Origin: CAIXSE01 sp040769125
GTDB taxonomy: Bacteria; Actinomycetota; Thermoleophilia; UBA2241
DNA length: 64,000 bases
Direction of reading: 5' to 3'
Assembly: GCA_040769125.1 (NCBI GenBank)
Contig: JAXGLO010000001.1
Location: 1-64,000, forward strand
Below the pieces are notes generated by a model that saw nothing but the letters and a program-made list of their open reading frames with translations, had not been told where the DNA came from and did not search any database. The first letter of the stretch is position 1, and each line of letters begins with the position of its first letter. The position numbers and the translations under genes are program-made. Below, one piece after another: positions 38,544-47,464 of this stretch.

Positions 38544-40097
38544 TTACGACTTCTTCACGACCTGTGTGCCCTGCGGGGTGTCGCGAACCTCGAAGCCGGC
38601 CGCATGCATCAGCTCGCGCAGACGGTCGGCGCCCGCGAAGTCCCTGGTGGCCCTGTAATGATCACGCAGAGCGCAGGCGTAGGACGCGTCACCACAGGCG
38701 AGCCGATCCTCGCAGACGAGAGCGATATCGTCCCAGCGCTCCTCAGCGGCCAGGCGACCCGCGGAAAGCAGCGCCACATCGCCCGTCGCGCACGCCCCGG
38801 CGGCCGCACCCCGGACACTGCCGGCCGGAGTCAGCGTCAGCGACGACGTCGGAGCAGGGATCAGCAGCGCCGCCAGCAGCTCACGGACCACCTCACAGAC
38901 GGCCGCCAGGGCCTCGGCGTCGAGCGGCGTCTCGCCCCGGTCGACCTCCGCGAGATAGCGCCTCGCCTCCGCCGCCAGCCCGAACAGCTCACCCAGCGCC
39001 CCGGCGGTGTTGAGATCGTCGTCCATGTGTTCCGCGAAGGCGAGGCGCGCGGTCTCCGCGCGCAGCGTGAGATCGGGCCACTCGCCCTGGCGGGCGGCCC
39101 TGTCCGCACTGCCGATGCGGAACTCCAGGTCGGCGAGCACATCGGCAAGACGCTGATACGCCGCCTGCGCCTCATCCAGTTTCTCGGTCGAAAACTCCAG
39201 GGGGCTGCGGTAGTGCGTCGTCAGGAAGTACATCATCACGGTCGCCGGCTCGTACCGGTCGAGGACCTCACGCAGCAGGAAGATGTTGCCGACGCTCTTG
39301 GCCATCTTCTCGCCGTCGCTGCGGATCATGCCGTTGTGCATCCACACCCTGGCGAACGGAAGGCCCGCGGCTTCGCTCTGGGCGATCTCGTTCTCGTGAT
39401 GCGGGAAGATAAGGTCGCGGCCGCCACCATGCACGTCGAAACCGGCGCCGAGATAGCGGAGCCCCATCGCCGAGCACTCGATGTGCCAGCCCGGCCGTCC
39501 TCGACCCCAGGGGCTGTCCCAGGAGGGCTCGCCGGGCTTTGCGGCCTTCCAGACGGCGAAGTCGAGTGGGTCCGCCTTGCCCGGCTCCCCCTCGACACGA
39601 ACGCCCTCCTCCAGCTCGTCGATACGCTGCTTGCTGAGCTTGCCGTAGTCGGCGAAGCTGCGTACCCGGAAGTAGACGCTCCCGTCGCTCACGTACGCGT
39701 GCCCTCCCGAGATGAGCGTGCAGACGAGGTCGATGATCTCGGGGATCATCTCGGTCGCCCTGGGCTCCACGTCCGGGCGCGGAAGGCCGAGGCGGTCGGT
39801 GTCAGCGATGTAGGCGGCCGTGTACTGGCCAGCGATCTTCTCCGAGGTGCGGCCCTCGGCCGCTGCCTTGGCGATGATCTTGTCGTCGACGTCGGTGATG
39901 TTGACGACCAGTGTGGCGTCCAGGCCGCGGTGACGCAGCCACGACCGCAGAACAGCGAATGTGACGTAAGGCCGGGCGTTGCCGATGTGCACCAGGTTGT
40001 AGACCGTGGGCCCGCAGCAGTAGATGCCCGCCCTGCCCGGATCGCGCGGCTGGAAGGGTTCCTTCTGTTGCGTCAACGAGTTGAAGAGGCGGATCAC
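38544..40097 (-). CDS. cysS: Cysteinyl-tRNA synthetase
   Basis: A 517-residue class I synthetase. The N-terminal segment RLFNSLTQQKEPFQP precedes the zinc/HIGH-like region YCCGPTVYNLVHIGNARPYVTF. WHIECSAMGLRYLG and FDVHGGGRDLIFPHHENEIAQSEA include the zinc ligands. KMAKSVGNIFLLREVL is the KMSKS loop. The Ala-rich insertion near residue 430 (PAGSVRGAAAGACATGDVAL) makes it about 50 residues longer than E. coli CysS. The GTG start overlaps the gltX stop by 4 bp. Confidence 0.97.
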   Translation of the reverse strand: MIRLFNSLTQQKEPFQPRDPGRAGIYCCGPTVYNLVHIGNARPYVTFAVLRSWLRHRGLDATLVVNITDVDDKIIAKAAAEGRTSEKIAGQYTAAYIADTDRLGLPRPDVEPRATEMIPEIIDLVCTLISGGHAYVSDGSVYFRVRSFADYGKLSKQRIDELEEGVRVEGEPGKADPLDFAVWKAAKPGEPSWDSPWGRGRPGWHIECSAMGLRYLGAGFDVHGGGRDLIFPHHENEIAQSEAAGLPFARVWMHNGMIRSDGEKMAKSVGNIFLLREVLDRYEPATVMMYFLTTHYRSPLEFSTEKLDEAQAAYQRLADVLADLEFRIGSADRAARQGEWPDLTLRAETARLAFAEHMDDDLNTAGALGELFGLAAEARRYLAEVDRGETPLDAEALAAVCEVVRELLAALLIPAPTSSLTLTPAGSVRGAAAGACATGDVALLSAGRLAAEERWDDIALVCEDRLACGDASYACALRDHYRATRDFAGADRLRELMHAAGFEVRDTPQGTQVVKKS

Positions 40098-41566
40098 GGT
40101 GCGTCCCCTTGCGTCGGATTGGATGCGCCGGTATGAGCCCCGGCGATGACGGCGTCGAGCCTGCGAAGCGTCTGGGAGCGCGAGAGCGCCGCGAGCACAA
40201 ACGGCAGCTCCGGGCCGTGCTCCACGCCGGTGAGCGCGATGCGCAGCGGCATGAGCAGCTCGCGGGCGCGGATGCCACGCTCTTTGCCCCAGACACGATA
40301 CGCGGCCAGAAGATCTCGGGCGACCACGGGAGAGAGCCAGTCGCCGGCGGCCGCCCGCAGACGGCGCGCCTCCTGGAGCTGCAGCTGTGCGCCGGCGACT
40401 CGCGCGCGATCCGGCGCCGGCTCTTCGAGGACGCCGGCGGCCAGAGCCGGCGCCTCACCGTAGACGACGAGCGACGGCTGAAACGCCGCGGCCAGCGCCG
40501 CCACAGCCGGCGGCGGCGTCTCTGCCGGCAGACGACTCGCGAAGATCCGCTCGTGCTCGCGCGGATCCAGGCCCATGACGTGCTCGTGATTGAGCCAGTC
40601 GAGCTTCGCCCGGTCGAAGATGCTCGGGCTCAGCGACAATCGCTCGAGCTCGAACTCCTCGACGAGCCGGCCCAGCCCGAGCACCTCGTCGTCCCCGTGC
40701 GACCAGCTCAGCAGGGCCAGGTAGTTGACGACGGCAGCCGGCAGGTACCCCAGCTTCCGGAAGTCGCCCACCGAGGTGGCGCCATGCCGCTTGGAGAGTT
40801 TGCCGCCGTCCGCACCCAGAACCATCGAGTGGTGGGCGAAGCGCGGCGGCTCGGCGCCCAGCGCCTCGGCGATCTGCACCTGCCAAGCGGTGTTGGTGAG
40901 GTGGTCATCGCCGCGGATCACGTGGGTGATCTCCATGTCGAGATCGTCAACCACCGTCGCAAAGTTGTAGCTCGCGACGCCATCGGAGCGAATCATAATG
41001 AAGTCGCCTATCGCAGCCGCTCCCACCGCTACCTGCCCGCGCACCACATCGTCGATCACCGCGTCGCGGCCCGGCACCTTGAAGCGCACGGCAGCGGCCT
41101 CCCCGGAGGCCAGTCGCCGCGCTACCTCAGCCGGCGACAGAGCGAGGCAGCGACGGTCGTAGCGCGGAGCGCCTCCGGCGGCGAGCGCCGAGGCCCGCAG
41201 GCTCGCGAGGCGCTCCTCAGAGCAGAAGCAGTGATAGGCGTGCCCCGCCTCCAGCAGCGCCGCGGCAGCCTCACGGTAGCGCTCCAGCCGCTCGCTCTGC
41301 CGATACGGACCGTGCCGTCCACCGACATCGGGACCCTCGTCCCACTCGAGGCCCAGCCACCGCAGATCGGCCATGATGGACTTTTCGTGGCGATCCTCCG
41401 AGCGCACGAGATCGGTGTCGTCGATCCGCAGCACAAAGGCCCCGCCATGGTGACGCGCATACAGCCAGTTGTAGAGCGCAGTGCGCGCCGAGCCGATGTG
41501 CAGCGTCCCCGTAGGACTGGGAGCGAACCGTACTCTAACCTTCGAGTTGAGACTTATGGCTTCCAT
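40094..41566 (-). CDS. gltX: Glutamyl-tRNA synthetase
   Basis: A 490-residue class I synthetase with RVRFAPSPTGTLHIGSARTA (HIGH) and, around residue 250, GGKLSKRHGATSVGDFRKLG (KMSKS). LRIDDTDLVRSEDRHEKSI contacts ATP and glutamate. The anticodon domain is at the C-terminus. A single GltX with gatCAB elsewhere in the window implies a non-discriminating enzyme that charges tRNA-Gln with Glu, to be amidated later. ATG 41566 is taken as the start; a TTG at 41590 is the alternative. Confidence 0.95.
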   Translation of the reverse strand: MEAISLNSKVRVRFAPSPTGTLHIGSARTALYNWLYARHHGGAFVLRIDDTDLVRSEDRHEKSIMADLRWLGLEWDEGPDVGGRHGPYRQSERLERYREAAAALLEAGHAYHCFCSEERLASLRASALAAGGAPRYDRRCLALSPAEVARRLASGEAAAVRFKVPGRDAVIDDVVRGQVAVGAAAIGDFIMIRSDGVASYNFATVVDDLDMEITHVIRGDDHLTNTAWQVQIAEALGAEPPRFAHHSMVLGADGGKLSKRHGATSVGDFRKLGYLPAAVVNYLALLSWSHGDDEVLGLGRLVEEFELERLSLSPSIFDRAKLDWLNHEHVMGLDPREHERIFASRLPAETPPPAVAALAAAFQPSLVVYGEAPALAAGVLEEPAPDRARVAGAQLQLQEARRLRAAAGDWLSPVVARDLLAAYRVWGKERGIRARELLMPLRIALTGVEHGPELPFVLAALSRSQTLRRLDAVIAGAHTGASNPTQGDAP

Positions 41567-41660
41567 CCCGAGTCGTTGTTTTCCCTGCAAAACACGTTCA
41601 GTCTATCACTTGCGTTCCGCACGCTGGAGAGAGGCCAGCACCCCGGAGCGACCGCCGGGG

Positions 41661-42188
41661 TCACCCCTTCCTGATGCCCAGCGACGTCGCCGTGAACAGC
41701 GGATCGAAGACGAGCCCCTTCGCCTCAATCTGTTCGCGCCCGCCCTCCTCGCGGTCGACGACGCACAGCAGTGTCGCCACCTCGAGCCCGGCCTCACGCA
41801 GCCGGTCGGCGGCCTCCAGCGCCGCGCCACCCGAGGTCACGACGTCCTCGACCATCACGACGCGCTGCCCCGGCGTTGACCTGCCCTCCATGGCCTTGTC
41901 GGTGCCGTACCCCTTCTTGCCCTTGCGCACGATCACGAACGGCTTGCGGCTCGCGAGCGACACGGCGGCTACGATCGCCACCGCGCCGAGCTCCGGGCCG
42001 GCAAGGAGATCGAAAGGCTCGTGGGCCGGCAGCTTGGCGGCGAGGCCGGTCGCGATGTCCCGCAACAGGTCGGGCTGTGTGGAGAAAAGGTACTTGTCGA
42101 GGTAGAACCTGCTTCGTCTCCCCGAGCGCAGCAGGAAGTCGCCCTCGAGGTAGCTGGCGTCGAGGAGGCGTTGGCCGAGATCGCCCAT
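41661..42188 (-). CDS. pyrE: Orotate phosphoribosyltransferase
   Basis: A 175-residue PRPP transferase adding ribose-5-phosphate to orotate in pyrimidine synthesis. The PRPP loop is RVVMVEDVVTSGGAALEAAD. The N-terminal FLLRSGRRSRFYLDKYLFS is the orotate-binding segment, and FVIVRKGKKGYGTDKAMEG is the flexible catalytic loop with its Lys. ATG 42188 follows GGGAGATCG. At 175 residues it is a short, compact form. It sits alone between gltX and the tldE gene. Confidence 0.92.
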   Translation of the reverse strand: MGDLGQRLLDASYLEGDFLLRSGRRSRFYLDKYLFSTQPDLLRDIATGLAAKLPAHEPFDLLAGPELGAVAIVAAVSLASRKPFVIVRKGKKGYGTDKAMEGRSTPGQRVVMVEDVVTSGGAALEAADRLREAGLEVATLLCVVDREEGGREQIEAKGLVFDPLFTATSLGIRKG

Positions 42189-42217
42189 CGATCTCCCTTC
42201 AGTCGAAGACTGCGTCG

Positions 42218-43561
42218 TCACGTGCCGCTGATGCTCATGCCGTCGATGAGCAGCGAAGGCGTATGAATGCTCCCGGCGGGCACCCAGCGGGCATCGTCGC
42301 CGAGAGCGCACACGTTGTTCAGCATCCCGAGGATATCCCCCGCCATCGTCATCTCGTGGACAGGTCGAGTGAACGCGCCGCTCTCGATAAGAATGCCGGC
42401 GATGCCCACGGAGAACTCCCCGGAGACCGGGTTGGCCCCAGAGTGGACGCCGGCGGCATCGGTGACCAGCACTCCTCGCTCGATGCCGGCGACGATGGCA
42501 TCGAGCGGCGTTGTCGGGCCGGCGACGACGAGGTTGGTGGGACGCACGCCGGGCAGGCCGGTGTACGAGGACCGCAGGCCGTTCCCGGTAGAGCAGCGGC
42601 CCGCCTTGCGCGCGGTGCGGGTATCGTAGAGGAATCCCTCGAGCACCCCGCCGGCGCCGATCAGCCCGGTGCGCTGCCCCGGCATCCCCTCACCGTCGAA
42701 CGGGGCGGTGTTGAGGCCGTCGGCGCGCGTGCCGTCGTCCTCGAGCCGCAGGATCTCGCCGGCGACCTGCTGCCCCTCCTTCCCTGCGAAGAGCGAGCGA
42801 CCCTTCTGGACCGCGTCGGCGGCGAGAGCGGCGCTCACCACCCCCAGGAAGGCAGCGGCTACGAACGGATCGAGGATCACGGGGGCGCGCAACGACGGGC
42901 AGCGCCGGGCGCCAAGCAACCGGCAGGCACGGCCGGCCGCCTCTCGTCCGCATACGTCCACCTCGAGATCTTCGAGCGCGCGCCCCACGGTGTAGGCACG
43001 GCCGGTCTCCACCCGGCCGTCCTGCTCCGCGAGGACGTAGGCGTAGACGTAGCACTGGCCGACGCGGTAGCTGCCGCGCACCCCCGCGCTGCTGCCGATG
43101 AAGACCTCGCCGTCGACATCCGCATAGATCGCGTCCTCGACCATCTTGACGCGCGGATCGGCGGCGAGCGCGGCCCGCTCGACCCCGAGCGCCATCTCGA
43201 TACGCCGGGCGTCGACGGCGGCGGTGAGGCGCTCGTCGTACAGGCGAACGTCGGCGAACGGCCCGCCGGGCTCGGGGATACTCGTAAAGCCGTCGGGGTC
43301 GCCGACGGCGGCATTGTCGGCAGCGCGCCGCACTACATCGGCGAGCGCCTCGGCGCCGATGTCGGAGGAGTACGCATGCCCGACCACGCCGCCGCGAAAG
43401 ACGCGCACGCCCACGCCCCGGCGTGCCGCAGCGGTGAGTTCTTCGACCTCCTGCCGGAACACCCTGATTCGCCTCGACCTCGATCTCTCCGCGTAGACCT
43501 CGACATCCCGTACGCCCTGAGCTCTCGCGGCCGCAAGGGCTCCGTCGATGGCCGCGAACAT
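42218..43561 (-). CDS. tldE: TldE/PmbA subunit of the TldD/E metalloprotease
   Basis: A 447-residue PmbA/TldE-family protein. It starts FAAIDGALAAARAQGVRDVEVYAE, with DVEVYAERSRS and RRGVGVRVFRGGVVGHAYSS matching the N-terminal domain. The C-terminal domain contains RKAGRCSTGNGLRSSYTGLPG and VVAGPTTPLDAIVAGIERGV. Like other TldE chains it lacks the HExxxH zinc motif, which is supplied by TldD. The ATG overlaps the tldD stop by one base (TGATG). TldD/E heterodimers finish proteolysis of ribosomally made peptides and of unfolded peptides. Confidence 0.93.
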   Translation of the reverse strand: MFAAIDGALAAARAQGVRDVEVYAERSRSRRIRVFRQEVEELTAAARRGVGVRVFRGGVVGHAYSSDIGAEALADVVRRAADNAAVGDPDGFTSIPEPGGPFADVRLYDERLTAAVDARRIEMALGVERAALAADPRVKMVEDAIYADVDGEVFIGSSAGVRGSYRVGQCYVYAYVLAEQDGRVETGRAYTVGRALEDLEVDVCGREAAGRACRLLGARRCPSLRAPVILDPFVAAAFLGVVSAALAADAVQKGRSLFAGKEGQQVAGEILRLEDDGTRADGLNTAPFDGEGMPGQRTGLIGAGGVLEGFLYDTRTARKAGRCSTGNGLRSSYTGLPGVRPTNLVVAGPTTPLDAIVAGIERGVLVTDAAGVHSGANPVSGEFSVGIAGILIESGAFTRPVHEMTMAGDILGMLNNVCALGDDARWVPAGSIHTPSLLIDGMSISGT

Positions 43562-44958
43562 CAGCCCGTCCCCCCCACGGTCATCTCGGAGATGCGAAGC
43601 GTTGCCTGGCCGGTGCCGACGGGCACGACCTGGCCGTCCTTGCCGCACATCCCGGTCTTGACGTCGAAGTCGTTGGCGATCATGTCGATCTTCTGAAGAA
43701 TGTCGATCCCGTTGCCGACGAGCGTGGCGCCGCGCAGCGGCGTGGTGATCCGGCCGCCCTCGATGCGATACCCCTCGGCGACACCGAACACGAAGGCTCC
43801 GCTGGCCGGCTCGACCTGGCCTCCGGCGAGGCTCTTGGCGTAGAAGCCCCGCGGCGTCGCGGCGATGATCTCGGCCACCGTGGCGTCACCCGGAGCGATG
43901 TAAGTGGTGGTCATCCGCGGCAGGGGCGCATGGCGATAGGACTGGCGACGACCGTTGCCGGTAGGCGAGACGCCCGCAGCGCGAGCACGGAGGCGGTCGT
44001 ACAGATATCCGGTGAGCCTGCCCCCTTCGATGACCAGCGTCTCACGCGTCGGCACGCCCTCGTCGTCGAAAGCCTGGGATCCCCAACCGTTGCGCAACCC
44101 GCCGTCGTCGTAGGCGCTCACCAGCGGAGAGGCAACGGCATCGCCCAGCTTCCCGGCGTAGATGCTCGCTCCTTTGGCCACAGCGTCGGCCTCGAGGCCG
44201 TGGCCACACGCCTCATGGAAGAGGGTGCCGCCGAATCCGTTGGCCAGGACGACCGGCATGGCGCCCACCGGCGCTGGCTGTGAGTCGAGCATGGTGATCG
44301 CCTTGGCGGCGGCCGCGGCGGCCGCGGCGGCCGCCCGGTCCTCGTCGAGGAGCTCGAAACCGGCACTACCGCCCACGGCCTCATGGCCCGTCTGTATGAC
44401 CCCCCCGCGACGGGCCGCCACCTGTGCCGTGAACCGGGTCCGCGTGCGATCGTCGAACGCCTGCTCGCCGAGCGAGTTGGCCACGAGCACTCGCTGGCGG
44501 ACCTCCCCGTACCCGATGACCGCCTGGACGATCTCAGCGCCTGCCGAGCGCGCCGCCTCGTCGCCGGCGCGCACCAACTCCGCCTTGCGCCACGTCGACA
44601 CGGTCTCCGGAGGCACGAGCACCGGGTGACGCCGAGTATCGCTGACGACCGGCCCCAGGTCGATCAGGGATACGCTACTGGCGGCGCCCGCGGCCGCCGC
44701 GACGGCGTCGGCCGCGGCGAGCAGGCCGGCCTCGTCCGGAACATCGCTGTAGGCGTAGAACGTGCGCTGGCCGCTCAGAAGGCGCACGGCGGCACCGACC
44801 TCGCGGCCGCCGCTGGTCTGCTCGATGCGGCCGTCGTCCAGCCGCAGGCTCAGAGTATCCCGATCCTCGAGGAAGACCTCGGCGAAGTCGCCGCCCCGCC
44901 ACAGCGCTCGCGACAGGGTGGCGTGCAGAAGCTCGCGATCGAAAGCGGGGAGCTGCAT
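43561..44958 (-). CDS. tldD: TldD subunit of the TldD/E metalloprotease
   Basis: A 465-residue TldD with the zinc motif HEACGHGLEADAVAKGASIY (HExxxH, about residues 245-264). Family segments GLRNGWGSQAFDDEGVPT, TYIAPGDATVAEIIAATPRG and FAFGVAEGYRIEGGR-like sequence follow. A run of alanines (AAAAAAAAAKAITMLD) precedes the catalytic domain. The ATG overlaps the stop of the small membrane-protein gene by one base. With TldE it forms an active protease that can mature RiPP leader peptides; no obvious RiPP precursor is nearby. Confidence 0.95.
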   Translation of the reverse strand: MQLPAFDRELLHATLSRALWRGGDFAEVFLEDRDTLSLRLDDGRIEQTSGGREVGAAVRLLSGQRTFYAYSDVPDEAGLLAAADAVAAAAGAASSVSLIDLGPVVSDTRRHPVLVPPETVSTWRKAELVRAGDEAARSAGAEIVQAVIGYGEVRQRVLVANSLGEQAFDDRTRTRFTAQVAARRGGVIQTGHEAVGGSAGFELLDEDRAAAAAAAAAAKAITMLDSQPAPVGAMPVVLANGFGGTLFHEACGHGLEADAVAKGASIYAGKLGDAVASPLVSAYDDGGLRNGWGSQAFDDEGVPTRETLVIEGGRLTGYLYDRLRARAAGVSPTGNGRRQSYRHAPLPRMTTTYIAPGDATVAEIIAATPRGFYAKSLAGGQVEPASGAFVFGVAEGYRIEGGRITTPLRGATLVGNGIDILQKIDMIANDFDVKTGMCGKDGQVVPVGTGQATLRISEMTVGGTG

Positions 44959-45158
44959 CACGCCCCACCTTCGAGGGCGCGACGCACCGCGGCCGCGGCG
45001 CCGAGCAGCTCAGCCGCGGAGGGGTCGTCGGCAGGCACGCGCCGCATGGCGCCGCCGACGAGGCCGATCTCGGCCAGGGGAGTCGCCGCCCGGCGGCGCC
45101 ACCACACGATGCCCGCGGTAACCGCCAGGCCCGCTACAATGACGGAGCGCGCTCTCAC
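44958..45158 (-). CDS. Small single-helix membrane protein
   Basis: A 66-residue protein with one hydrophobic segment, RSVIVAGLAVTAGIVWWRRRA, positively charged at its C-terminal side, then a short soluble tail ending AAVRRALEGGA. It is tightly coupled on both sides: 4 bp overlap with the roadblock-like gene before it and TGATG with tldD after it. It may anchor a complex at the membrane. Too small and simple for family assignment. Confidence 0.6.
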   Translation of the reverse strand: MRARSVIVAGLAVTAGIVWWRRRAATPLAEIGLVGGAMRRVPADDPSAAELLGAAAAVRRALEGGA

Positions 45159-45547
45159 GAGGCGTCACCGCCGTCATCGAACGCGTCGGCGAGGCACGCC
45201 CTGAGGTCGAACAGCAGCAGGCCTGCCGCGGGACGAGGCCCCGTGGTGGCGATGATGCGATGGCCTGATGCCTCGAGCATGGCGACCACCCCACGGCCGT
45301 CGTGCACGACCACGTCGGCGACAGCGCCCTCCCGGGCGGCGTCGGCGGAGCAGGCCGCCGCCCACAAGCGGTTGGCACAGGAGCCGAGGTCGTCTGTAGC
45401 GGCCGCCGGGCTCGCGGCGAGCACGCGCCCCCCGGCGTCGAGAACGGCGACGCCCGAGATGTCGGTGGCAATACTCAGCAGATCGCGAACAGCGTCGTCG
45501 ACGGTCACTGGCCCCTCGCAAGATCGATCCGCGAGCAACTCTATCAC
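45155..45547 (-). CDS. Roadblock/LC7-like small protein
   Basis: About 130 residues. The core DDAVRDLLSIATDISGVAVLDAGGRVLAASP, followed by ANRLWAAACSADAAREGAVADVVVHDGRGVVAML, matches the alternating helix/strand layout of Roadblock/LC7 (MglB-like) domains that bind small GTPases. The start is uncertain: GTG 45547 is used, and GTG 45568 would add seven residues. No partner GTPase is seen. Coupled to the small membrane protein and tldD. Domain call is moderate confidence. Confidence 0.6.
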   Translation of the reverse strand: MIELLADRSCEGPVTVDDAVRDLLSIATDISGVAVLDAGGRVLAASPAAATDDLGSCANRLWAAACSADAAREGAVADVVVHDGRGVVAMLEASGHRIIATTGPRPAAGLLLFDLRACLADAFDDGGDAS

Positions 45548-45689
45548 CGCAGGCCCGCCTGCCCCCACGCCCTGCGCGCTGCGCGTAGGTGCAGGTCAGC
45601 TCACAGCGAGCGTCTCCCAGACTGATACGGGCGCCGTCCGGGTCGCGCGCCCGCCGCGCGCAAAGTCCTGGCGACGAACGATACGGTCC

Positions 45690-46106
45690 TCACTCCTCGA
45701 TGACGAAGCGCGACGTGAGGGGCAGCGCCGGGCGGAGAGTCGCCCCCACGGAGCAGTACCGGCTCTCCGACAGATCGATGGCCCGCCGCACCTTCGCGCT
45801 GTTCAGTTTGCCGCGCAGTCGATAGACGACCTCGAGCGACGTGAAGCGCCTGGGGTGCTCGTCGGCTCTCTCTCCCCGCACTTCTACCTCAAACCCCTCC
45901 AGGGGCTCACGCATCTTCTGCAAGATGGAGACCACGTCCATGCCGGTGCACGCCCCGAGCGCGACCGCCAGCACCTCCATCGGCGTCACACCGCTCCCCG
46001 GCTCGTCGAGGCCGGAAGCCAGATCGAGCCTCCCGTGCTCCGTCACCGCCTCGAAGGTCAACCCGGCCTTTCTCCAGCTGACCACTATCGGCTCGCTCGT
46101 CGCCAT
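45690..46106 (-). CDS. OsmC-family (YhfA-like) protein
   Basis: A 138-residue OsmC/Ohr fold protein. The first active-site cysteine is in VALGACTGMDVVSIL and the second in LSESRYCSVGATL, so both redox cysteines are present as in peroxidases of this family. GVTPMEVLAVALGAC is the typical helix entry. It lies closer to the YhfA/OsmC subgroup than to Ohr by length. It would reduce organic hydroperoxides in the cytoplasm. ATG 46106 has AGGAGG nearby. Monocistronic, on the opposite strand from the amidase. Confidence 0.88.
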   Translation of the reverse strand: MATSEPIVVSWRKAGLTFEAVTEHGRLDLASGLDEPGSGVTPMEVLAVALGACTGMDVVSILQKMREPLEGFEVEVRGERADEHPRRFTSLEVVYRLRGKLNSAKVRRAIDLSESRYCSVGATLRPALPLTSRFVIEE

Positions 46107-46271
46107 GGCCTTCCTCCTGGTCTCGTCGCGCTCCCGCAGCGAACTCCCTCAACACTGGCAGGAGAAGCCTACCCAGATGCACGGTGAAACCACCCGAGCC
46201 GTACCGCTCGGCACGGCAGGCATCGAGCGCAGACTCCTGTAGAATCCTCGGGCAGCAACGAGGAGTCTACG

Positions 46272-47339
46272 GTGCGCAACCTCTCTCGCGACGATCGCGG
46301 CAAAGAAGTCCTTGACGTTCAGACACGCCTCCGCAGTCTGGGCTGCGATCTCGGCCGCGAAGGCGCCGACGGCCTGTACGGCCCCAACACCGAGGTGGCC
46401 GTCCGCCTCTTCCAGCAGCAGCGCGGCCTGCTCGTCGACGGCGTCGTCGGCGACGACACCTGGCGCGAGCTGGTCGAGGCAGGCTACTCTCTCGGCGACC
46501 GCCTCCTCTACCTTCGCGAGCCCCCCTTCCGCGGAGACGACGTCTCGGATCTCGAGCACAAGCTCAATCTCCTTGGCTTCAATGCCGGCCCGGAGCGCGG
46601 GATTCACGATAAGGACGTGGAGCGCGCCGTCTTCGACTTCCAGCGCAACGCGGGCCTCCCCGCCGACGGCCTCGTCGGAGAAAGCACGATCGCCAAGCTG
46701 CAGGCACTCCGCAAGGCCGAGTCAGGCCGCGAGGGCAAGAAGATCCCGGAGCGCGACGGCGGCTATTGCTCAGCTCGCAACCTTACCGGCCAGGAGGTCG
46801 TCATCGACCCGGGACACGGCGGCTCCGACAGCGGTTTCGTCTCCCGGGAGGGCATCGCCGAAAAGGACGTCACGCTGGCGCTTGGCCTGCGCCTCGGAGA
46901 GCTCTTGCGCGCCGAAGGATGTCGCGTCCGCCTCACGAGGGATGACGACGCAGAGATGCCGTACTATGCCCGCGCCGAGGCGGCCAACGCCGCACGCGCC
47001 CGCTTCATGATCTCTCTCCACTGCAACGCCAACGAAGCGCCGAAGGCCCGGGGAGCCGCGTGCTACTACTTCCAGCGCGGCCACTACTTCTCCGAGCACG
47101 GATACCGGCTCGCCGGCCACATCGGCGAGCAGCTTGCGGCCGCCGGCGTCCCTTACATCGCCGGCGTCGGCCGCAACTACGGCATTCTTCGCGAATCGAA
47201 GGCCATCGCGGTCATGGTCGAGCCCCTCTTCCTGAGCAACCCTGACGACGCCGAGCTGGCCTCCCGGCCCCACCATATCGAGGCCCTAGCGCAGGCGCTG
47301 CTGCGCGGCCTCACCGCGTACGTCACGCGCGCGTCGTAG
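46272..47339 (+). CDS. N-acetylmuramoyl-L-alanine amidase domain protein without signal peptide (CwlM-like)
   Basis: A 355-residue protein. Two peptidoglycan-binding-1 repeats (about 8-70 and 88-147: VQTRLRSLGCDLGREGADG; DLEHKLNLLGFNAGPERG) precede a C-terminal Amidase_3 domain (about 175-352). The zinc ligands are H182 (IDPGHGG), E197 (EGIAEKD) and H250 (ISLHCNA), and the catalytic E317 lies in MVEPLFLSN, so all are intact. The N-terminus is MRNLSRDDRGKEV with no signal peptide. That layout matches mycobacterial CwlM, a cytoplasmic regulator of peptidoglycan synthesis that stimulates MurA rather than cutting wall. Start GTG 46272 with AGGAG. Confidence 0.9.
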   Translation: MRNLSRDDRGKEVLDVQTRLRSLGCDLGREGADGLYGPNTEVAVRLFQQQRGLLVDGVVGDDTWRELVEAGYSLGDRLLYLREPPFRGDDVSDLEHKLNLLGFNAGPERGIHDKDVERAVFDFQRNAGLPADGLVGESTIAKLQALRKAESGREGKKIPERDGGYCSARNLTGQEVVIDPGHGGSDSGFVSREGIAEKDVTLALGLRLGELLRAEGCRVRLTRDDDAEMPYYARAEAANAARARFMISLHCNANEAPKARGAACYYFQRGHYFSEHGYRLAGHIGEQLAAAGVPYIAGVGRNYGILRESKAIAVMVEPLFLSNPDDAELASRPHHIEALAQALLRGLTAYVTRAS

Positions 47340-47464
47340 CCGGGTCGGCTCCAGCGGCGAGCCCGCCACGCGGCAGAAGCGCGCCACAACGCCGCAGCGC
47401 GGCCATTTTGCTACTGCGAGCCGGGCAGAGGCGCAGCCGTATCACCGCGACGAGGTCGCGGCGC

